Shown: positions 40,465 to 48,454, counted from the stretch's first letter. The stretch: DNA of 64,000 bases from an uncultured Oscillibacter sp. (GCA_910578935.1 CAJTSM010000004.1:1-64000); one strand, 5' to 3'. Notes: a model not told the origin generated them from the sequence alone. A program made the numbers and translations.

Positions 40465-40977
40465 TTACAGGTACTTCACCAGCTCCGCCACGGCCTTGCG
40501 GTCGGTATGAAGCCGGGCGGGATGAGCCCCCTCTGCGGGATAACCCAGGGGCAGCAGGGCAATCGGGCAGGTCCCCGCCATCTCCGGGAAAGCTGCCAAG
40601 AGCTTGTCCGGCTCAAACTTCCCGATGTATGTGGTGCCCAGACCTAAGTCCGCGGCCTGGAGCATCATCTGCGTGGCGGCAATCGCGGCGTCGATCTCCC
40701 CGTGGTCCTTGCCGTCGGTTTCCCGCTTCCAGGAAACGGCGGGATCATAGCACACCGCCAGCATCAAGGGGGGATTGAAGTGGGAACCGGAACAGGCGTC
40801 GGCTTTCTCCAGAGCTTCGGGGCTCCGGAGGACGAAGATCCGCTGGGGCTGGAAGTTGTGGGCCGTGGGGGCGTTTCGCCCGGCCTCCAGGATGATATCC
40901 AGCTTTTCCGGCTCCACAGGACGGGAGTCGAACTTGCGGAGAGAATACCGCGCGGCGGAGAGGGTCTGGAAATCCAT
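40465..40977 (-). CDS. Nitroreductase-family flavoprotein
   Basis: 170 residues from ATG 40977 (AAAGAGG upstream). Short nitroreductase with 'AARYSLRKFDSRPVEPEKL', 'EAGRNAPTAHNFQPQRIFVL' (FMN contact region) and 'AATQMMLQAADLGLGTTYIG'. It likely reduces a nitro-aromatic, quinone or flavin-linked substrate with NAD(P)H. Single gene; an antisense-type RNA promoter (41024-41052, plus strand) lies just upstream of its start. Confidence 0.92.
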   Translation of the reverse strand: MDFQTLSAARYSLRKFDSRPVEPEKLDIILEAGRNAPTAHNFQPQRIFVLRSPEALEKADACSGSHFNPPLMLAVCYDPAVSWKRETDGKDHGEIDAAIAATQMMLQAADLGLGTTYIGKFEPDKLLAAFPEMAGTCPIALLPLGYPAEGAHPARLHTDRKAVAELVKYL

Positions 40978-41023
40978 AGTCGTTACCTCTTTCTTGTTGG
41001 AATTGGCAAGCGGCCTTTGGCGC

Positions 41024-41052
41024 TTGCCAGGGGAGATGAAATCGTCTATAGT
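41024..41052 (+). promoter_or_regulatory. Promoter of antisense RNA A
   Basis: TTGCCA, 17-bp spacer, TATAGT. It points toward the small peptide gene on the opposite strand. Confidence 0.7.
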
Positions 41053-41057
41053 AGATA

Positions 41058-41160
41058 CCGCAAGGGCCCCTGGAAACGGCTGGCCCAATTTCGAATTGCT
41101 TGACAGCTAACAAGCCGTCAGGAAACCGTCACCGTGCCGGGTGGCGGTTTCCGCGTTTTA
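41058..41160 (+). ncRNA. Antisense-type RNA of peptide locus A
   Basis: Predicted from the promoter at 41024-41052 to the terminator hairpin GGAAACCGTCAC / GTGGCGGTTTCC (41121-41132, 41141-41152) plus GCGTTTTA. Its 5' part (AAGGGCCCCTGGAAACGGCTGGCCC in two pieces) matches the 5' parts of the RNAs at 50664 and 53806. It overlaps the 3' end of the peptide mRNA on the other strand by about 50 nt. Confidence 0.65.
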
Positions 41161-41206
41161 CCACCATCGCAATCGTGTGGATTCCGATATGCAATGTAAT
41201 CCGCAT
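41129..41206 (-). CDS. 25-residue MRITLHIG peptide, locus A (possible type I toxin)
   Basis: ATG 41206, with GGAGGGG 7 nt upstream. The peptide begins MRITLHIG, has a hydrophobic middle (HTIAMVV) and ends NRHPAR. It aligns without gaps to the peptide at 50733-50810: 15 or more of 25 positions are identical. The mRNA promoter is at 41278-41306. The Shine-Dalgarno sequence lies in a CCCTTCGGAAGG-type hairpin, and the last codons lie in the terminator stem shared with the convergent antisense RNA. Conservation of frame between loci supports real translation. The toxin role is inferred from layout only. Confidence 0.7.
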   Translation of the reverse strand: MRITLHIGIHTIAMVVKRGNRHPAR

Positions 41207-41277
41207 AAGGCTTCCCCTCCTTCCGAAGGGTGCGGCCAGCCGCCTGTCATACACCATTTTCCCTGTGTCCCCTTGCT

Positions 41278-41306
41278 TTTATAGCATACTATCCCACAAA
41301 AAGCAA
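41278..41306 (-). promoter_or_regulatory. Promoter of peptide gene A
   Basis: The minus strand reads TTGCTT, 17-bp spacer, TATAAA. The CTTGCTTTTTG around the -35 is also present in the promoter of peptide gene B. Confidence 0.75.
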
Positions 41307-41326
41307 GTCCACGCCCCCGTGAGGGA

Positions 41327-41465
41327 GTGTCCGGCCGCGCATTTTATAACAGGGCCATCGTATGGGGGCCGCCGCCCCCGGCGGCCTGCCGGTACAAGGA
41401 TTGGGCCGCGTATGAAGCTGCCCAAGGGGGCGGCCCCTACAGGATCAAATCTTCCCATTGGACAC
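41327..41465. repeat. 139-bp GC-rich palindromic repeat, copy B
   Basis: Terminal GTGTCC / GGACAC inverted ends enclose GCGCATTTTATAAC, the GGGGGCCGCCGCC...GGCGGCCCCTAC arms and CTGCCGGTACAAGGATTGGG. Same orientation and near-identical sequence to copy A. Confidence 0.85.
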
Positions 41466-41486
41466 GCCCCTCAGTGAAATAAAAGG

Positions 41487-41515
41487 GTGACAAGCGCCGG
41501 AAACTCTGGTATACT
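41487..41515 (+). promoter_or_regulatory. Promoter of the thrH operon
   Basis: GTGACA, 17-bp spacer, TATACT, 54 nt before ATG 41569. Confidence 0.7.
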
Positions 41516-41568
41516 ATACTATGGAGAAAATCAGTTCCCAAACTATGGAACACCAAGGAGAAGTGACT

Positions 41569-42168
41569 ATGAACATTGTCTGTCTTGATATGGAGGGCGT
41601 CCTGGTCCCCGAGATCTGGATCGCTTTTTCCGAGGCCAGCGGCATCCCGGAGCTCCGCCGCACCACCCGGGACGAACCCGACTACCACAAGCTGATGAAC
41701 TTCCGGCTGAACATCCTCAAGGAGCACGGCCTGGGCCTGAAGGAGATCCAGGCCACCATCGCCAAGATCGACCCTCTCCCCGGGGCCAAAGAGTTCCTGG
41801 ACGAGCTCCGGGCCACGACGCAGGTCCTCATCCTCAGCGACACCTTCGAGCAGTTCGCAAAGCCCTTGATGGAAAAGCTGAACTGGCCCACCATCTTCTG
41901 CAACACTCTGGAGGTGGCCCCCGGCGGCGAGATCACCGGCTTCAAAATGCGCTGCGAAAAATCCAAGCTCACCACCGTCAAGGCCCTCCAGTCCATCGGC
42001 TATGAAACCATCGCCGCCGGGGACAGCTTCAACGACCTGGCCATGATCCAGGCCAGCAAGGCGGGCTTCCTCTTCAAGAGCACCGAGCAGATTAAAAAGG
42101 ACTACCCGGAGCTTCCCGCCTACGAGGAGTTCGGCGATCTGCTGGCCGCCATCAAGGCGGCGCTGTAA
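41569..42168 (+). CDS. thrH: ThrH-type phosphoserine phosphatase / homoserine phosphotransferase
   Basis: 199 residues from ATG 41569 (AAGGAG 8 nt upstream). HAD fold: nucleophile motif 'CLDMEGVLVPEIW', motif II Ser in 'VLILSDTFEQFA', motif III Lys 'EKSKLTTV' and motif IV 'IAAGDSFNDLAMI'. ThrH dephosphorylates phosphoserine and can move phosphate to homoserine. The next gene, DUF1015, is often near serine-synthesis genes in Clostridia, which supports a serine role. Confidence 0.93.
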   Translation: MNIVCLDMEGVLVPEIWIAFSEASGIPELRRTTRDEPDYHKLMNFRLNILKEHGLGLKEIQATIAKIDPLPGAKEFLDELRATTQVLILSDTFEQFAKPLMEKLNWPTIFCNTLEVAPGGEITGFKMRCEKSKLTTVKALQSIGYETIAAGDSFNDLAMIQASKAGFLFKSTEQIKKDYPELPAYEEFGDLLAAIKAAL

Positions 42169-42204
42169 ATCCGGCGCAGATTTCACTAGGAAGGGAGACG
42201 CGAT

Positions 42205-43488
42205 ATGAATTCGAAGTTTGAAAAGCTGGGGTTTTATCCCGCCGATATTCTCCTGCCCAAAAAGGGCACGGACATGACGAAGTGGGCCGTGGTGGCCTGC
42301 GATCAGTTCACCTCTCAGCCCGAGTACTGGCAGGCGGTGGAAAAAACCGTAGGGGACGCCCCCTCCGCTCTGCGGCTCATCCTCCCTGAGGCATCCTTGA
42401 ACGCCCCGGATGTGGACGAACGCATTGCCGCCGTCAACGCCGCCATGAGCGAGTATCTGGACGGCGGCCTGTTCGAAACCCTGGAGGACAGCCTTCTTTA
42501 CATCGAGCGGGTCCAGTCCGACGGGAAGATCCGCCATGGCCTCATCGGCATGGTGGACCTGGAGCAGTACGACTTCACTCCCGGTTCCGGCGCCCTCATC
42601 CGGGCAACGGAAGGCACCGTCCTCTCCCGCATTCCCCCCCGGGTCAAAGTGCGGAAGGACGCCCCCATCGAACTGCCCCACGTCATGCTCCTCATCGACG
42701 ACCCCAACAAGACGGTCATCGAGCCCCTGACCCGCTCTTCCGGGGAGATGGAGAAACTCTACAGCTTCCCCCTCCAGCAGGGCGGCGGCTCCATCACCGG
42801 CTGGAGGCTCACCGGCACTCAGATGGACCAGACGGCGGAGGCCCTGGCGGCCCTCTGCTCCGCAGAGGAGCAGGCCTGGAAGTACGGCGTGAAGGACGTT
42901 CCTCCCCTGCTCTTCGCCGTGGGGGACGGGAACCACTCCCTGGCCACCGCCAAGCAGTGCTATGAGGACCTGAAAAAAATTACCCCGGAGAGCGAATGGG
43001 CCTCCCTCCCCGCCCGGTACGCCCTGGTGGAGGTGGTGAACAACCACGACGGCGCCCTCCAGTTCGAGCCCATCCACCGCGTGGTCTTCGGCGTGGAGCC
43101 GGAGGCGGTGCTGGAGGCATTTAAGGCCTACTACCCCGGCGCTTACGAAGGCAGGGGCGAGGGCCACGTCATCGCTTACACCCACGCCGGGGGCCAGGGC
43201 TTCCTCACCGTGCCCCAGCCCCGGGTCCAGCTGGCGGTGGGCACCCTCCAGGCCTTCCTGGACGGCTACGTCAAGGACCACGGCGGCGAAATCGACTACA
43301 TCCACGGCGCGGACGTGACGGACCGCCTGGGAAGCCAGCCGGAGAGCATCGGCTTCAAGCTGCCCGCCATGGGAAAACAGCAGCTCTTCAAGACCGTCAT
43401 GGCCGACGGCGTGCTTCCCCGGAAAACCTTCTCCATGGGCCACGCCCAGGATAAGCGCTATTATGTGGAAGCCAGAAACATCCGCTGA
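42205..43488 (+). CDS. DUF1015-family protein
   Basis: 427 residues, full-length for the family. Signatures are 'WAVVACDQFTSQPEYW', 'HVMLLIDDPNKTVIEPL', 'LLFAVGDGNHSLATAKQCYE' and 'ALVEVVNNHDGALQFEPIHRVVF' (split). The conserved GDGNHS and HRVxF suggest an enzyme, but no reaction is established. AGGAAGGGAG precedes ATG 42205. It is co-transcribed with thrH (36 nt gap) and the PilZ gene. Confidence 0.92.
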   Translation: MNSKFEKLGFYPADILLPKKGTDMTKWAVVACDQFTSQPEYWQAVEKTVGDAPSALRLILPEASLNAPDVDERIAAVNAAMSEYLDGGLFETLEDSLLYIERVQSDGKIRHGLIGMVDLEQYDFTPGSGALIRATEGTVLSRIPPRVKVRKDAPIELPHVMLLIDDPNKTVIEPLTRSSGEMEKLYSFPLQQGGGSITGWRLTGTQMDQTAEALAALCSAEEQAWKYGVKDVPPLLFAVGDGNHSLATAKQCYEDLKKITPESEWASLPARYALVEVVNNHDGALQFEPIHRVVFGVEPEAVLEAFKAYYPGAYEGRGEGHVIAYTHAGGQGFLTVPQPRVQLAVGTLQAFLDGYVKDHGGEIDYIHGADVTDRLGSQPESIGFKLPAMGKQQLFKTVMADGVLPRKTFSMGHAQDKRYYVEARNIR

Positions 43489-43515
43489 ACCGGCCGCCGG
43501 ACAGGAGGGGACATC

Positions 43516-44235
43516 GTGAAACTGTTTAATTTGTTCAAAAAGCAGGCGGAGGCCGCCCCGCCCCCGCCTCCCCCCGCCCAGAAAGCCGGGGAGGATGAGG
43601 AGATGGTCGTCTACTCCCATATGCGGGTGGAGGTCACCACAACCGACGGGCAGATGCTGTTCGTCGCCAAGCTGATGTACCCCAGCGGAACCACCGCGGA
43701 GCTGCACCAGTATTCCGAGGTGGAAATTCCCCTGTTGAAGGACCGTTCCGAGATGGAGCCTCTCCCCGTCCACATCCGGGGCTATCACGACCGCCTGCGC
43801 AAGGCCGTGTACATGGAGGGCATGATTACCCCCGCGCCCAAGCACGTCTGGCTGGTGGCCCATCTCAATATCTCCAAGCTGGGAAACGACCGGGCCTTTT
43901 TCCGCCTGGACACGGACCTGGAGGCCACCGCCACCACCTTCGGCTCCGCCGGAGGCGTGCGGCCCTGCCGCCTGCTGAACATCAGCGTAGGCGGAGCGCG
44001 GATTCAATCGGAGCACCGGTATTACGAAGGGGACAAATTTCTCTTAAACGTCCAGCTTTTAGAGGACCGGGACCCTTCCATCATGTTCTGCCAAGTGCTG
44101 CGGGTCATCAAGGGTGAGGAAGAAGGCGCCCCCTGGCAGTACGGCTGTCAGTTCCTGGAGCTGAACGAGGCCGACCAAGACAAGATTATCGAAAACATCT
44201 TTGCCGCCCAACGAAAGAAACGGAACGGCACCTAA
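43516..44235 (+). CDS. PilZ-domain protein (c-di-GMP receptor type)
   Basis: 239 residues from GTG 43516 (AGGAGG upstream). Proline-rich N-terminus (15-25), a YcgR-N-like beta domain (about 30-115), and PilZ domain (about 118-235) with RxxxR 'RAFFR' and 'NISVGGARI' (D/N-x-S-x-x-G), the c-di-GMP binding residues. It probably reports c-di-GMP levels to an unknown partner; no flagellar or cellulose genes are near. Its TAA stop is the first codon of the following inverted-repeat element. Confidence 0.9.
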   Translation: MKLFNLFKKQAEAAPPPPPPAQKAGEDEEMVVYSHMRVEVTTTDGQMLFVAKLMYPSGTTAELHQYSEVEIPLLKDRSEMEPLPVHIRGYHDRLRKAVYMEGMITPAPKHVWLVAHLNISKLGNDRAFFRLDTDLEATATTFGSAGGVRPCRLLNISVGGARIQSEHRYYEGDKFLLNVQLLEDRDPSIMFCQVLRVIKGEEEGAPWQYGCQFLELNEADQDKIIENIFAAQRKKRNGT

Positions 44236-44398
44236 AGCTTTGTTTAAAAATTGGCGGAGCGGCGGGTCCGGGCAAGTTTGTTCGCTGGACAAGACGGTTT
44301 TTTGCAGGCGGGCTGCCGCCCGGCAAGGAACATCAACGCAGTCCCAGCGGAAAAAGACGCTCTGTGACGGCGTTTTGACATTTTTCAAACAAGGCCTC
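44233..44398. repeat. TA-flanked inverted-repeat element, copy 2 (about 166 bp)
   Basis: Left end TAAAGCTTTGTTTAAAAAT and right end ATTTTTCAAACAAGGCCTC are imperfect inverted repeats. The interior is nearly identical to copy 1 (1719-1882) over about 90 bp. The left TAA is the stop codon of the PilZ gene. Confidence 0.85.
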
Positions 44399-44648
44399 AT
44401 AAACGGCTGCCGCCCGCCAAACATGCATGTTTGGCGGACGGCGCAAGTTTTCAGAACCCGTGGGAAGTTCTGAAAACTTATGATTAAAAACGAAAGGAAC
44501 CCCTCCCGGGTTCCTCTCGTAACTCTCTTCCTTCCCGCCGGAGAAGTCTTCTCAGTTTTTCAACAGCCGTGCCGCCCGCGCCATAAGGCGCGGGCGGCAT
44601 TATCGTGATCGTGATCATCCTCAATCATCTTTATTTTCTCAGAGGGAC
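44399..44648. other. Hairpin-rich intergenic region before spoVAC
   Basis: No gene. It contains CCGCCAAACATGCATGTTTGGCGG-type palindrome arms (about 44414-44437), AAGTTTTCAGAAC / GTTCTGAAAACTT (about 44448-44480), AGGAACCC / GGGTTCCT (about 44497-44518) and GCCGCCCGCGCC / GGCGCGGGCGGC (about 44571-44598). Convergent transcripts end here; the last hairpin may terminate spoVAC on the minus strand. Confidence 0.55.
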
Positions 44649-45089
44649 TCAGAGCCGGAAGAGCTCCAGAATCACGCCGTACAGCACGGAGGCTACTGTG
44701 CCGAAAACAATCACCGGCCCCGCCACGGTAAACATCTTCGCCGCCATGCCGGTGATAAAGCCTTCGCTCTTAAAGTCGATGGCCGGGGACACCACAGCGT
44801 TGGCAAAGCCGGTGATGGGCACCAATGTTCCCGCCCCGCCGTAGCGGGCCAGCTTGCTGTACAGGTTCAGTCCCGTCAGCAGGGCGGAGAGGAACACCAG
44901 CGTGCAGGAGGCGGCGGTGCCCGCCTCCTCTTTGTTCAGCCCCGCCGCCGCCCAGCCGTTGGTGATGGCCTGGCCCAGCACGCAGATGGCCCCGCCGATC
45001 ACAAAGGCCAGGGTCACATCCTTGACGATGGGGGATTTCTTCGCCTTCTGTTTCACATACGCCTGGTACTCTTTGGGAGACATGTCCAT
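44649..45089 (-). CDS. spoVAC: Stage V sporulation protein AC
   Basis: 146 residues. 'KKSPIVKDVTLAFVIGGAICV', 'EEAGTAASCTLVFLSALLTGL', 'GAGTLVPITGFANAVVSPAIDF', 'EGFITGMAAKMFTVAGPVIVF' are SpoVAC features; several membrane helices. It is a forespore inner-membrane channel subunit for dipicolinic acid. ATG 45089 has AGAGGAA 9 nt upstream. A second ATG with a better AGGAGG site lies 45 nt further upstream but in another frame, so either that is a short upstream ORF or a frameshift hides an N-terminal extension. No spoVAD or spoVAE is beside it. Confidence 0.93.
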   Translation of the reverse strand: MDMSPKEYQAYVKQKAKKSPIVKDVTLAFVIGGAICVLGQAITNGWAAAGLNKEEAGTAASCTLVFLSALLTGLNLYSKLARYGGAGTLVPITGFANAVVSPAIDFKSEGFITGMAAKMFTVAGPVIVFGTVASVLYGVILELFRL

Positions 45090-45168
45090 GGAAAACTTCC
45101 TCTTTTCGTTCGGTATTTTCCATAGTGTTGCCTCCTGGGCCGGAAATATTCCCGCGGGACAGGCGGTA

Positions 45169-45197
45169 TTGAAACCGGCGGGCGCTTATGGTACTAT
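45169..45197 (+). promoter_or_regulatory. Promoter of the VOC-hemW operon
   Basis: TTGAAA, 17-bp spacer, TACTAT, about 30 nt before the gene start at 45230. Confidence 0.65.
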
Positions 45198-45229
45198 GGG
45201 AGCAGTCAAACATGATGGAGGTTCCCTGT

Positions 45230-45688
45230 ATGGAATTGAAAAATCCCCTGCTGGCGGTATCCGATCTGGAGCGATCGCTGGCGTTCTATGAGTCCGTGCT
45301 GGGGCTCCGGGTGGTCCTGGACTTCGGGGCCAACAAGACTCTGACCGGCGGCCTCTGCCTACAGACACTGGAAACTTGGCAGGAGTTTATCGGAACGGAC
45401 CAGGTTTCCTTTGGCGGAAACGACGCCGAGGTTTACTTTGAGGAGGACCGGTTCGACCAGTTCGCCGAACGGCTGAAAAGCCTTCCCATTCAATACGTTC
45501 ACCCGGTAAAGGAGCACCCCTGGGGCCAGCGGGTGGTGCGGTTCTATGATCCGGACCGGCACATCATCGAAGTGGGGGAACATATGACGGCGGTGTGCCG
45601 CCGCTTTCTGGACGGCGGCATGACGCCGGAGGAGGCTGCCGCCCGCATGGACGTACCCCTGGACTACGTCCGGGAGTGCATGCGATGA
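45230..45688 (+). CDS. VOC-superfamily (glyoxalase/dioxygenase-like) protein
   Basis: 152 residues from ATG 45230 (GGAGG 8 nt upstream). Two beta-alpha-beta-beta-beta repeats: 'PLLAVSDLERSLAFYESVLGLRVVLD' (two parts) and 'VRFYDPDRHIIEVGE', with the C-terminal Glu as a usual metal ligand. An extra helical C-terminal segment (about 120-152, 'TPEEAAARMDVPLDYV') looks like a small HTH-like tail. The substrate is unknown. Its stop overlaps the hemW start as ATGA. Confidence 0.88.
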   Translation: MELKNPLLAVSDLERSLAFYESVLGLRVVLDFGANKTLTGGLCLQTLETWQEFIGTDQVSFGGNDAEVYFEEDRFDQFAERLKSLPIQYVHPVKEHPWGQRVVRFYDPDRHIIEVGEHMTAVCRRFLDGGMTPEEAAARMDVPLDYVRECMR

Positions 45689-46809
45689 GCCGGCCCCTGG
45701 GTATTTATCTCCACATCCCCTTTTGCAGGCAGAAGTGCGTCTACTGCGACTTCTACTCTCTTCCCCATCGAGAGACGCAGATGGACCCTTACGTTTCCGC
45801 CCTGCGGACCCAGCTGGCAGGAACGGATTTTTCCGGTTACGAAGCGGACACGGTTTACTTTGGCGGCGGCACCCCCAGTTACCTGGGCCCCCGCCGCCTG
45901 ATTGCCCTTTTGGACGCAGTCCGCGCCGCCTGTCCCATCACTCCGGACGCGGAGATCACCTTTGAGGCCAACCCGGATTCCGCCGGTGATCCGGACGCGC
46001 TGGCCGCCCTCCGGCGGGCGGGCTTCAACCGGGTTTCCCTGGGAATGCAGTCCGCCGGCGACGGGGAGCTCCGGGCCATCGGCCGCATCCACACCATGGC
46101 CCAGGTCCGGGCCTCCGTGGAGGCGGCCCGCAAAGCGGGCTTTGACAACCTCTCCCTAGACCTCATCTACGGCCTGCCGGGGCAGGACCTTCCCCGCTGG
46201 CGGAAAAGCCTCTCCGCCGCCGCAGAGCTGAACCCGGAACATCTCTCCTGTTACGGCCTCAAGGCAGAGCCGGGCACCCCCCTCTACGCCCGCCGGGACA
46301 CCCTGCCTGGAGACGAGGTGCAGGCGGACATGTACCTGGAAACCGTGAGCGCCCTGGAAGCCCGGGGCTGGCGGCAGTATGAGATTTCCAACTTCGCCAA
46401 GCCGGGCCGGGAATCCCGGCACAACCTGAAATACTGGACCCTGGGAGAGTACGCGGGGTTCGGTCCCGGGGCCCATTCCGACTTCCGGGGCCGCCGGTAC
46501 GCCTGGGATCGGAACCTGGAGGCTTTCCTCCGGGGAGAACCGACCCTGTCGGAATCCCAGGCGATGGCTCCCCGGGACCGGGAGCAGGAGTGGCTGATGC
46601 TGTCCCTCCGTCTCACCCGGGGCTTGGACCCGGCGGATTGGGAGGTCCGCTTTGGCCGCCCCTTCGCCCCCCTCCTGCCGTTTTTAAAGCGCTGTGAGGC
46701 GGCAGGCTACGCCCTTCGGGAAAACTCCCGCTGGTGTCTGACCCCCCGGGGCTTTCTGGTTTCCAACCAAATCATTGGGGCGCTTCTGGACGAAACACAA
46801 AAGGAGTGA
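45685..46809 (+). CDS. hemW: HemW, radical-SAM haem chaperone (formerly coproporphyrinogen III oxidase-like)
   Basis: 374 residues from ATG 45685. Radical SAM motif C-x3-C-x2-C in 'HIPFCRQKCVYCDFYS', 'DTVYFGGGTPSYL', 'SLDLIYGLPGQDL' and the C-terminal HemN/W domain ('GPGAHSDF', 'LMLSLRLTRGLD'). The motif lacks the extra Cys of true HemN. HemW binds haem and delivers it to membrane cytochromes; it is widespread in anaerobes. It is coupled to the VOC gene upstream and followed 4 nt later by the CmpB-like gene. Confidence 0.94.
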   Translation: MSRPLGIYLHIPFCRQKCVYCDFYSLPHRETQMDPYVSALRTQLAGTDFSGYEADTVYFGGGTPSYLGPRRLIALLDAVRAACPITPDAEITFEANPDSAGDPDALAALRRAGFNRVSLGMQSAGDGELRAIGRIHTMAQVRASVEAARKAGFDNLSLDLIYGLPGQDLPRWRKSLSAAAELNPEHLSCYGLKAEPGTPLYARRDTLPGDEVQADMYLETVSALEARGWRQYEISNFAKPGRESRHNLKYWTLGEYAGFGPGAHSDFRGRRYAWDRNLEAFLRGEPTLSESQAMAPRDREQEWLMLSLRLTRGLDPADWEVRFGRPFAPLLPFLKRCEAAGYALRENSRWCLTPRGFLVSNQIIGALLDETQKE

Positions 46810-46813
46810 ACAT

Positions 46814-47824
46814 ATGCACGTCTATACCACAGGCCAATGGGTCCTGCTGTTTTTCTTCTACTGCTTCTGCGGCTGGATCTGGGAGTCCTGTTACGTCTCC
46901 CTCTGCCAGCGGCATTGGGTCAACCGGGGCTTTCTTCAGGGCCCCTTGCTGCCCATCTACGGCTCCGGCGCCATCATCATCCTGCTGGCCACCATCCCTG
47001 TGGCGGAGGACCTCCGGCTGGTGTGGCTCTTCGGCATGATCGCCGCCACAGCTTTGGAATACGTCACCGGCGACGTGATGGAACGGATTTTCAAGGTCCG
47101 TTACTGGGACTATTCCAACCAGAAGTTCCATCTCAACGGCCACATCTGCCTCTCCAGCTCCGTCGCCTGGGGCTTCTTCTCCATCCTGCTGGTGCGGTTC
47201 ATCCATCCTCCCATCGCCCGCCTGCTGTCCCGGGTCCCCGCCCTGTGTGTGGACCCCCTGGCGATTTTGCTCACCGCGGCTTTCACCGCGGACGCGGTTC
47301 GCTCCGTCCAGGCCGCCCTGGACCTGCGGGACCTGCTCTCCAAGGCTGCTGAGGAAAATGAGGAATTCCGCCGTCTGGCGAAACGGGCGGAAATCTACGC
47401 CGCCTTTGCCAAGGACGACCTCCGCCGCTTCCGGGAAAAGACGGAGCTTGAAAAACTCCTCCTCCATCAACGGGTGGAGGAGGAGCTGGCGGAACGCCGT
47501 CAGGCCCGGGCGGAGCGGATGGAAGCCTCTCTCCGCCGTCTTACCGCCGCCAAGCTGGAGGCCCTGTCCACGATTTCCGGCGCCTTGGAAACCTGCCGGG
47601 ATCACCTGGAGGCCCTGCCCGACACCACGCCTGAAAACCTGGAGGAGCGCCGGGCCGATCTGGAGGAGATCATTCGCCGGGTCCAGGCCCGGGAGGCCAC
47701 CTTACAAAACCATTCTTCCGCTCCCTATCACCGCTCTCTCCGGCTTTTGCGGGCCCACCCTTCCGCCACCGCCAAGGACTTCGGCGAAGTCTTGGAAACG
47801 CTGAAAAAGCTGGGAAAGGATTAG
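46814..47824 (+). CDS. Putative ABC-transporter type IV (CmpB family) membrane protein with coiled-coil tail
   Basis: 336 residues from ATG 46814 (AAGGAG 7 nt upstream). The N-terminal part (about 5-160) has four to five membrane helices with the family pattern 'FFYCFCGWIWESCYVSL', 'NRGFLQGPLLPIYGSGA' and 'LEYVTGDVMERIFKVRYWDYS' (split). The C-terminal 160 residues form a charged, helical, coiled-coil-like cytoplasmic region. Function unknown. Its TAG stop is also the first codon of the inverted-repeat element that follows. Confidence 0.85.
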   Translation: MHVYTTGQWVLLFFFYCFCGWIWESCYVSLCQRHWVNRGFLQGPLLPIYGSGAIIILLATIPVAEDLRLVWLFGMIAATALEYVTGDVMERIFKVRYWDYSNQKFHLNGHICLSSSVAWGFFSILLVRFIHPPIARLLSRVPALCVDPLAILLTAAFTADAVRSVQAALDLRDLLSKAAEENEEFRRLAKRAEIYAAFAKDDLRRFREKTELEKLLLHQRVEEELAERRQARAERMEASLRRLTAAKLEALSTISGALETCRDHLEALPDTTPENLEERRADLEEIIRRVQAREATLQNHSSAPYHRSLRLLRAHPSATAKDFGEVLETLKKLGKD

Positions 47825-47985
47825 GCCCTCTTTAAGAATGACAAAATGCCGGATAGAGGCAGATTCTTTCGTCGGACAAGGGGATTGCACGCGGGAATCC
47901 TGACGGATTTCAAGTCCGGTCAACGCAGCTCCGGCGGAAACAGATACTTTAAGCCGGCGTTTTGCCATTTTTTAAACAGGGCCTA
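47822..47985. repeat. TA-flanked inverted-repeat element, copy 3 (164 bp)
   Basis: Left TAGGCCCTCTTTAAGAAT and right ATTTTTTAAACAGGGCCTA are inverted repeats. It starts with the stop codon of the CmpB-like gene and ends in the TA that begins copy 4, so the two are fused head to tail. Confidence 0.85.
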
Positions 47986-48148
47986 GGGGCTGTTTGAAAA
48001 ATAGCGGAATGCCCAACGGCGAGAGATTTTTTCGCTGGGCAAGGCGATTTTCCGCAGGAATCCTGGCGGATTTCAAGGGAAATCAACGAAGCGTCAGCGG
48101 AAAAATATCCGCCGATTGGGTGTTTTGGCATTTTTCAAACAGCCCCTA
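47984..48148. repeat. TA-flanked inverted-repeat element, copy 4 (165 bp)
   Basis: A perfect 19-bp terminal inverted repeat, TAGGGGCTGTTTGAAAAAT, at both ends. It is the best-preserved copy. The right-hand CTA is the TAG stop codon of the minus-strand DUF4298 gene. Confidence 0.9.
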
Positions 48149-48436
48149 ACCCTTCCCCAGTTCCCTTAAACGTTTTCTCAAATAGTTCTGGGCCGCCAGC
48201 AGATCATAAACCGCGTCTTCGGAGAGGACGCCCCGTTTCAAATCCTTTGGAATCTTTCCCGCAGAGTCGTCTTCAAAATCCCGCCTCCATTGTCCGCCGC
48301 TGTAGTAAGCTTCCAGTTCCCCAACCCGCTCCTGAACGGCGGCGTAACGGTCCAGGGCCTCTTCCAGGGCTGCCGCCGCCGCCGTGGCGTCGTCCAGAAT
48401 TGCTTCCATACAGGTAATGCGTTCGATCTGGTCCAT
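48146..48436 (-). CDS. DUF4298-family protein
   Basis: 96 residues from ATG 48436 (AGGAGG 6 nt upstream). Helical, with 'MEAILDDATAAAAALEEALDRYA', 'ELEAYYSGGQWRRDFEDDSAGKIPKDLKRGVLSEDAVYDLL' (family core). Small cytosolic protein of unknown function. It lies just after the mreB terminator with no room for an obvious separate promoter, so it may depend on read-through. The stop codon belongs to the repeat element. Confidence 0.88.
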   Translation of the reverse strand: MDQIERITCMEAILDDATAAAAALEEALDRYAAVQERVGELEAYYSGGQWRRDFEDDSAGKIPKDLKRGVLSEDAVYDLLAAQNYLRKRLRELGKG

Positions 48437-48454
48437 ATATACCTCCTGTTAAGG

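Larger units (their letters stand above)
41207..41568. other. Intergenic region between peptide locus A and thrH
   Basis: It holds the leader and promoter of the peptide gene (to 41306), copy B of the 139-bp palindromic repeat (41327-41465) and the thrH promoter (41487-41515). No further gene was seen. Confidence 0.6.

Noticed and set aside
44770..45120. Overlapping frame across spoVAC beginning MENTERKEEVF with a strong AGGAGG site
   Set aside because: Beyond the first 15 codons its composition (Gly/Arg/His-rich) is that of a shadow frame of spoVAC. Only the short upstream start is noteworthy.
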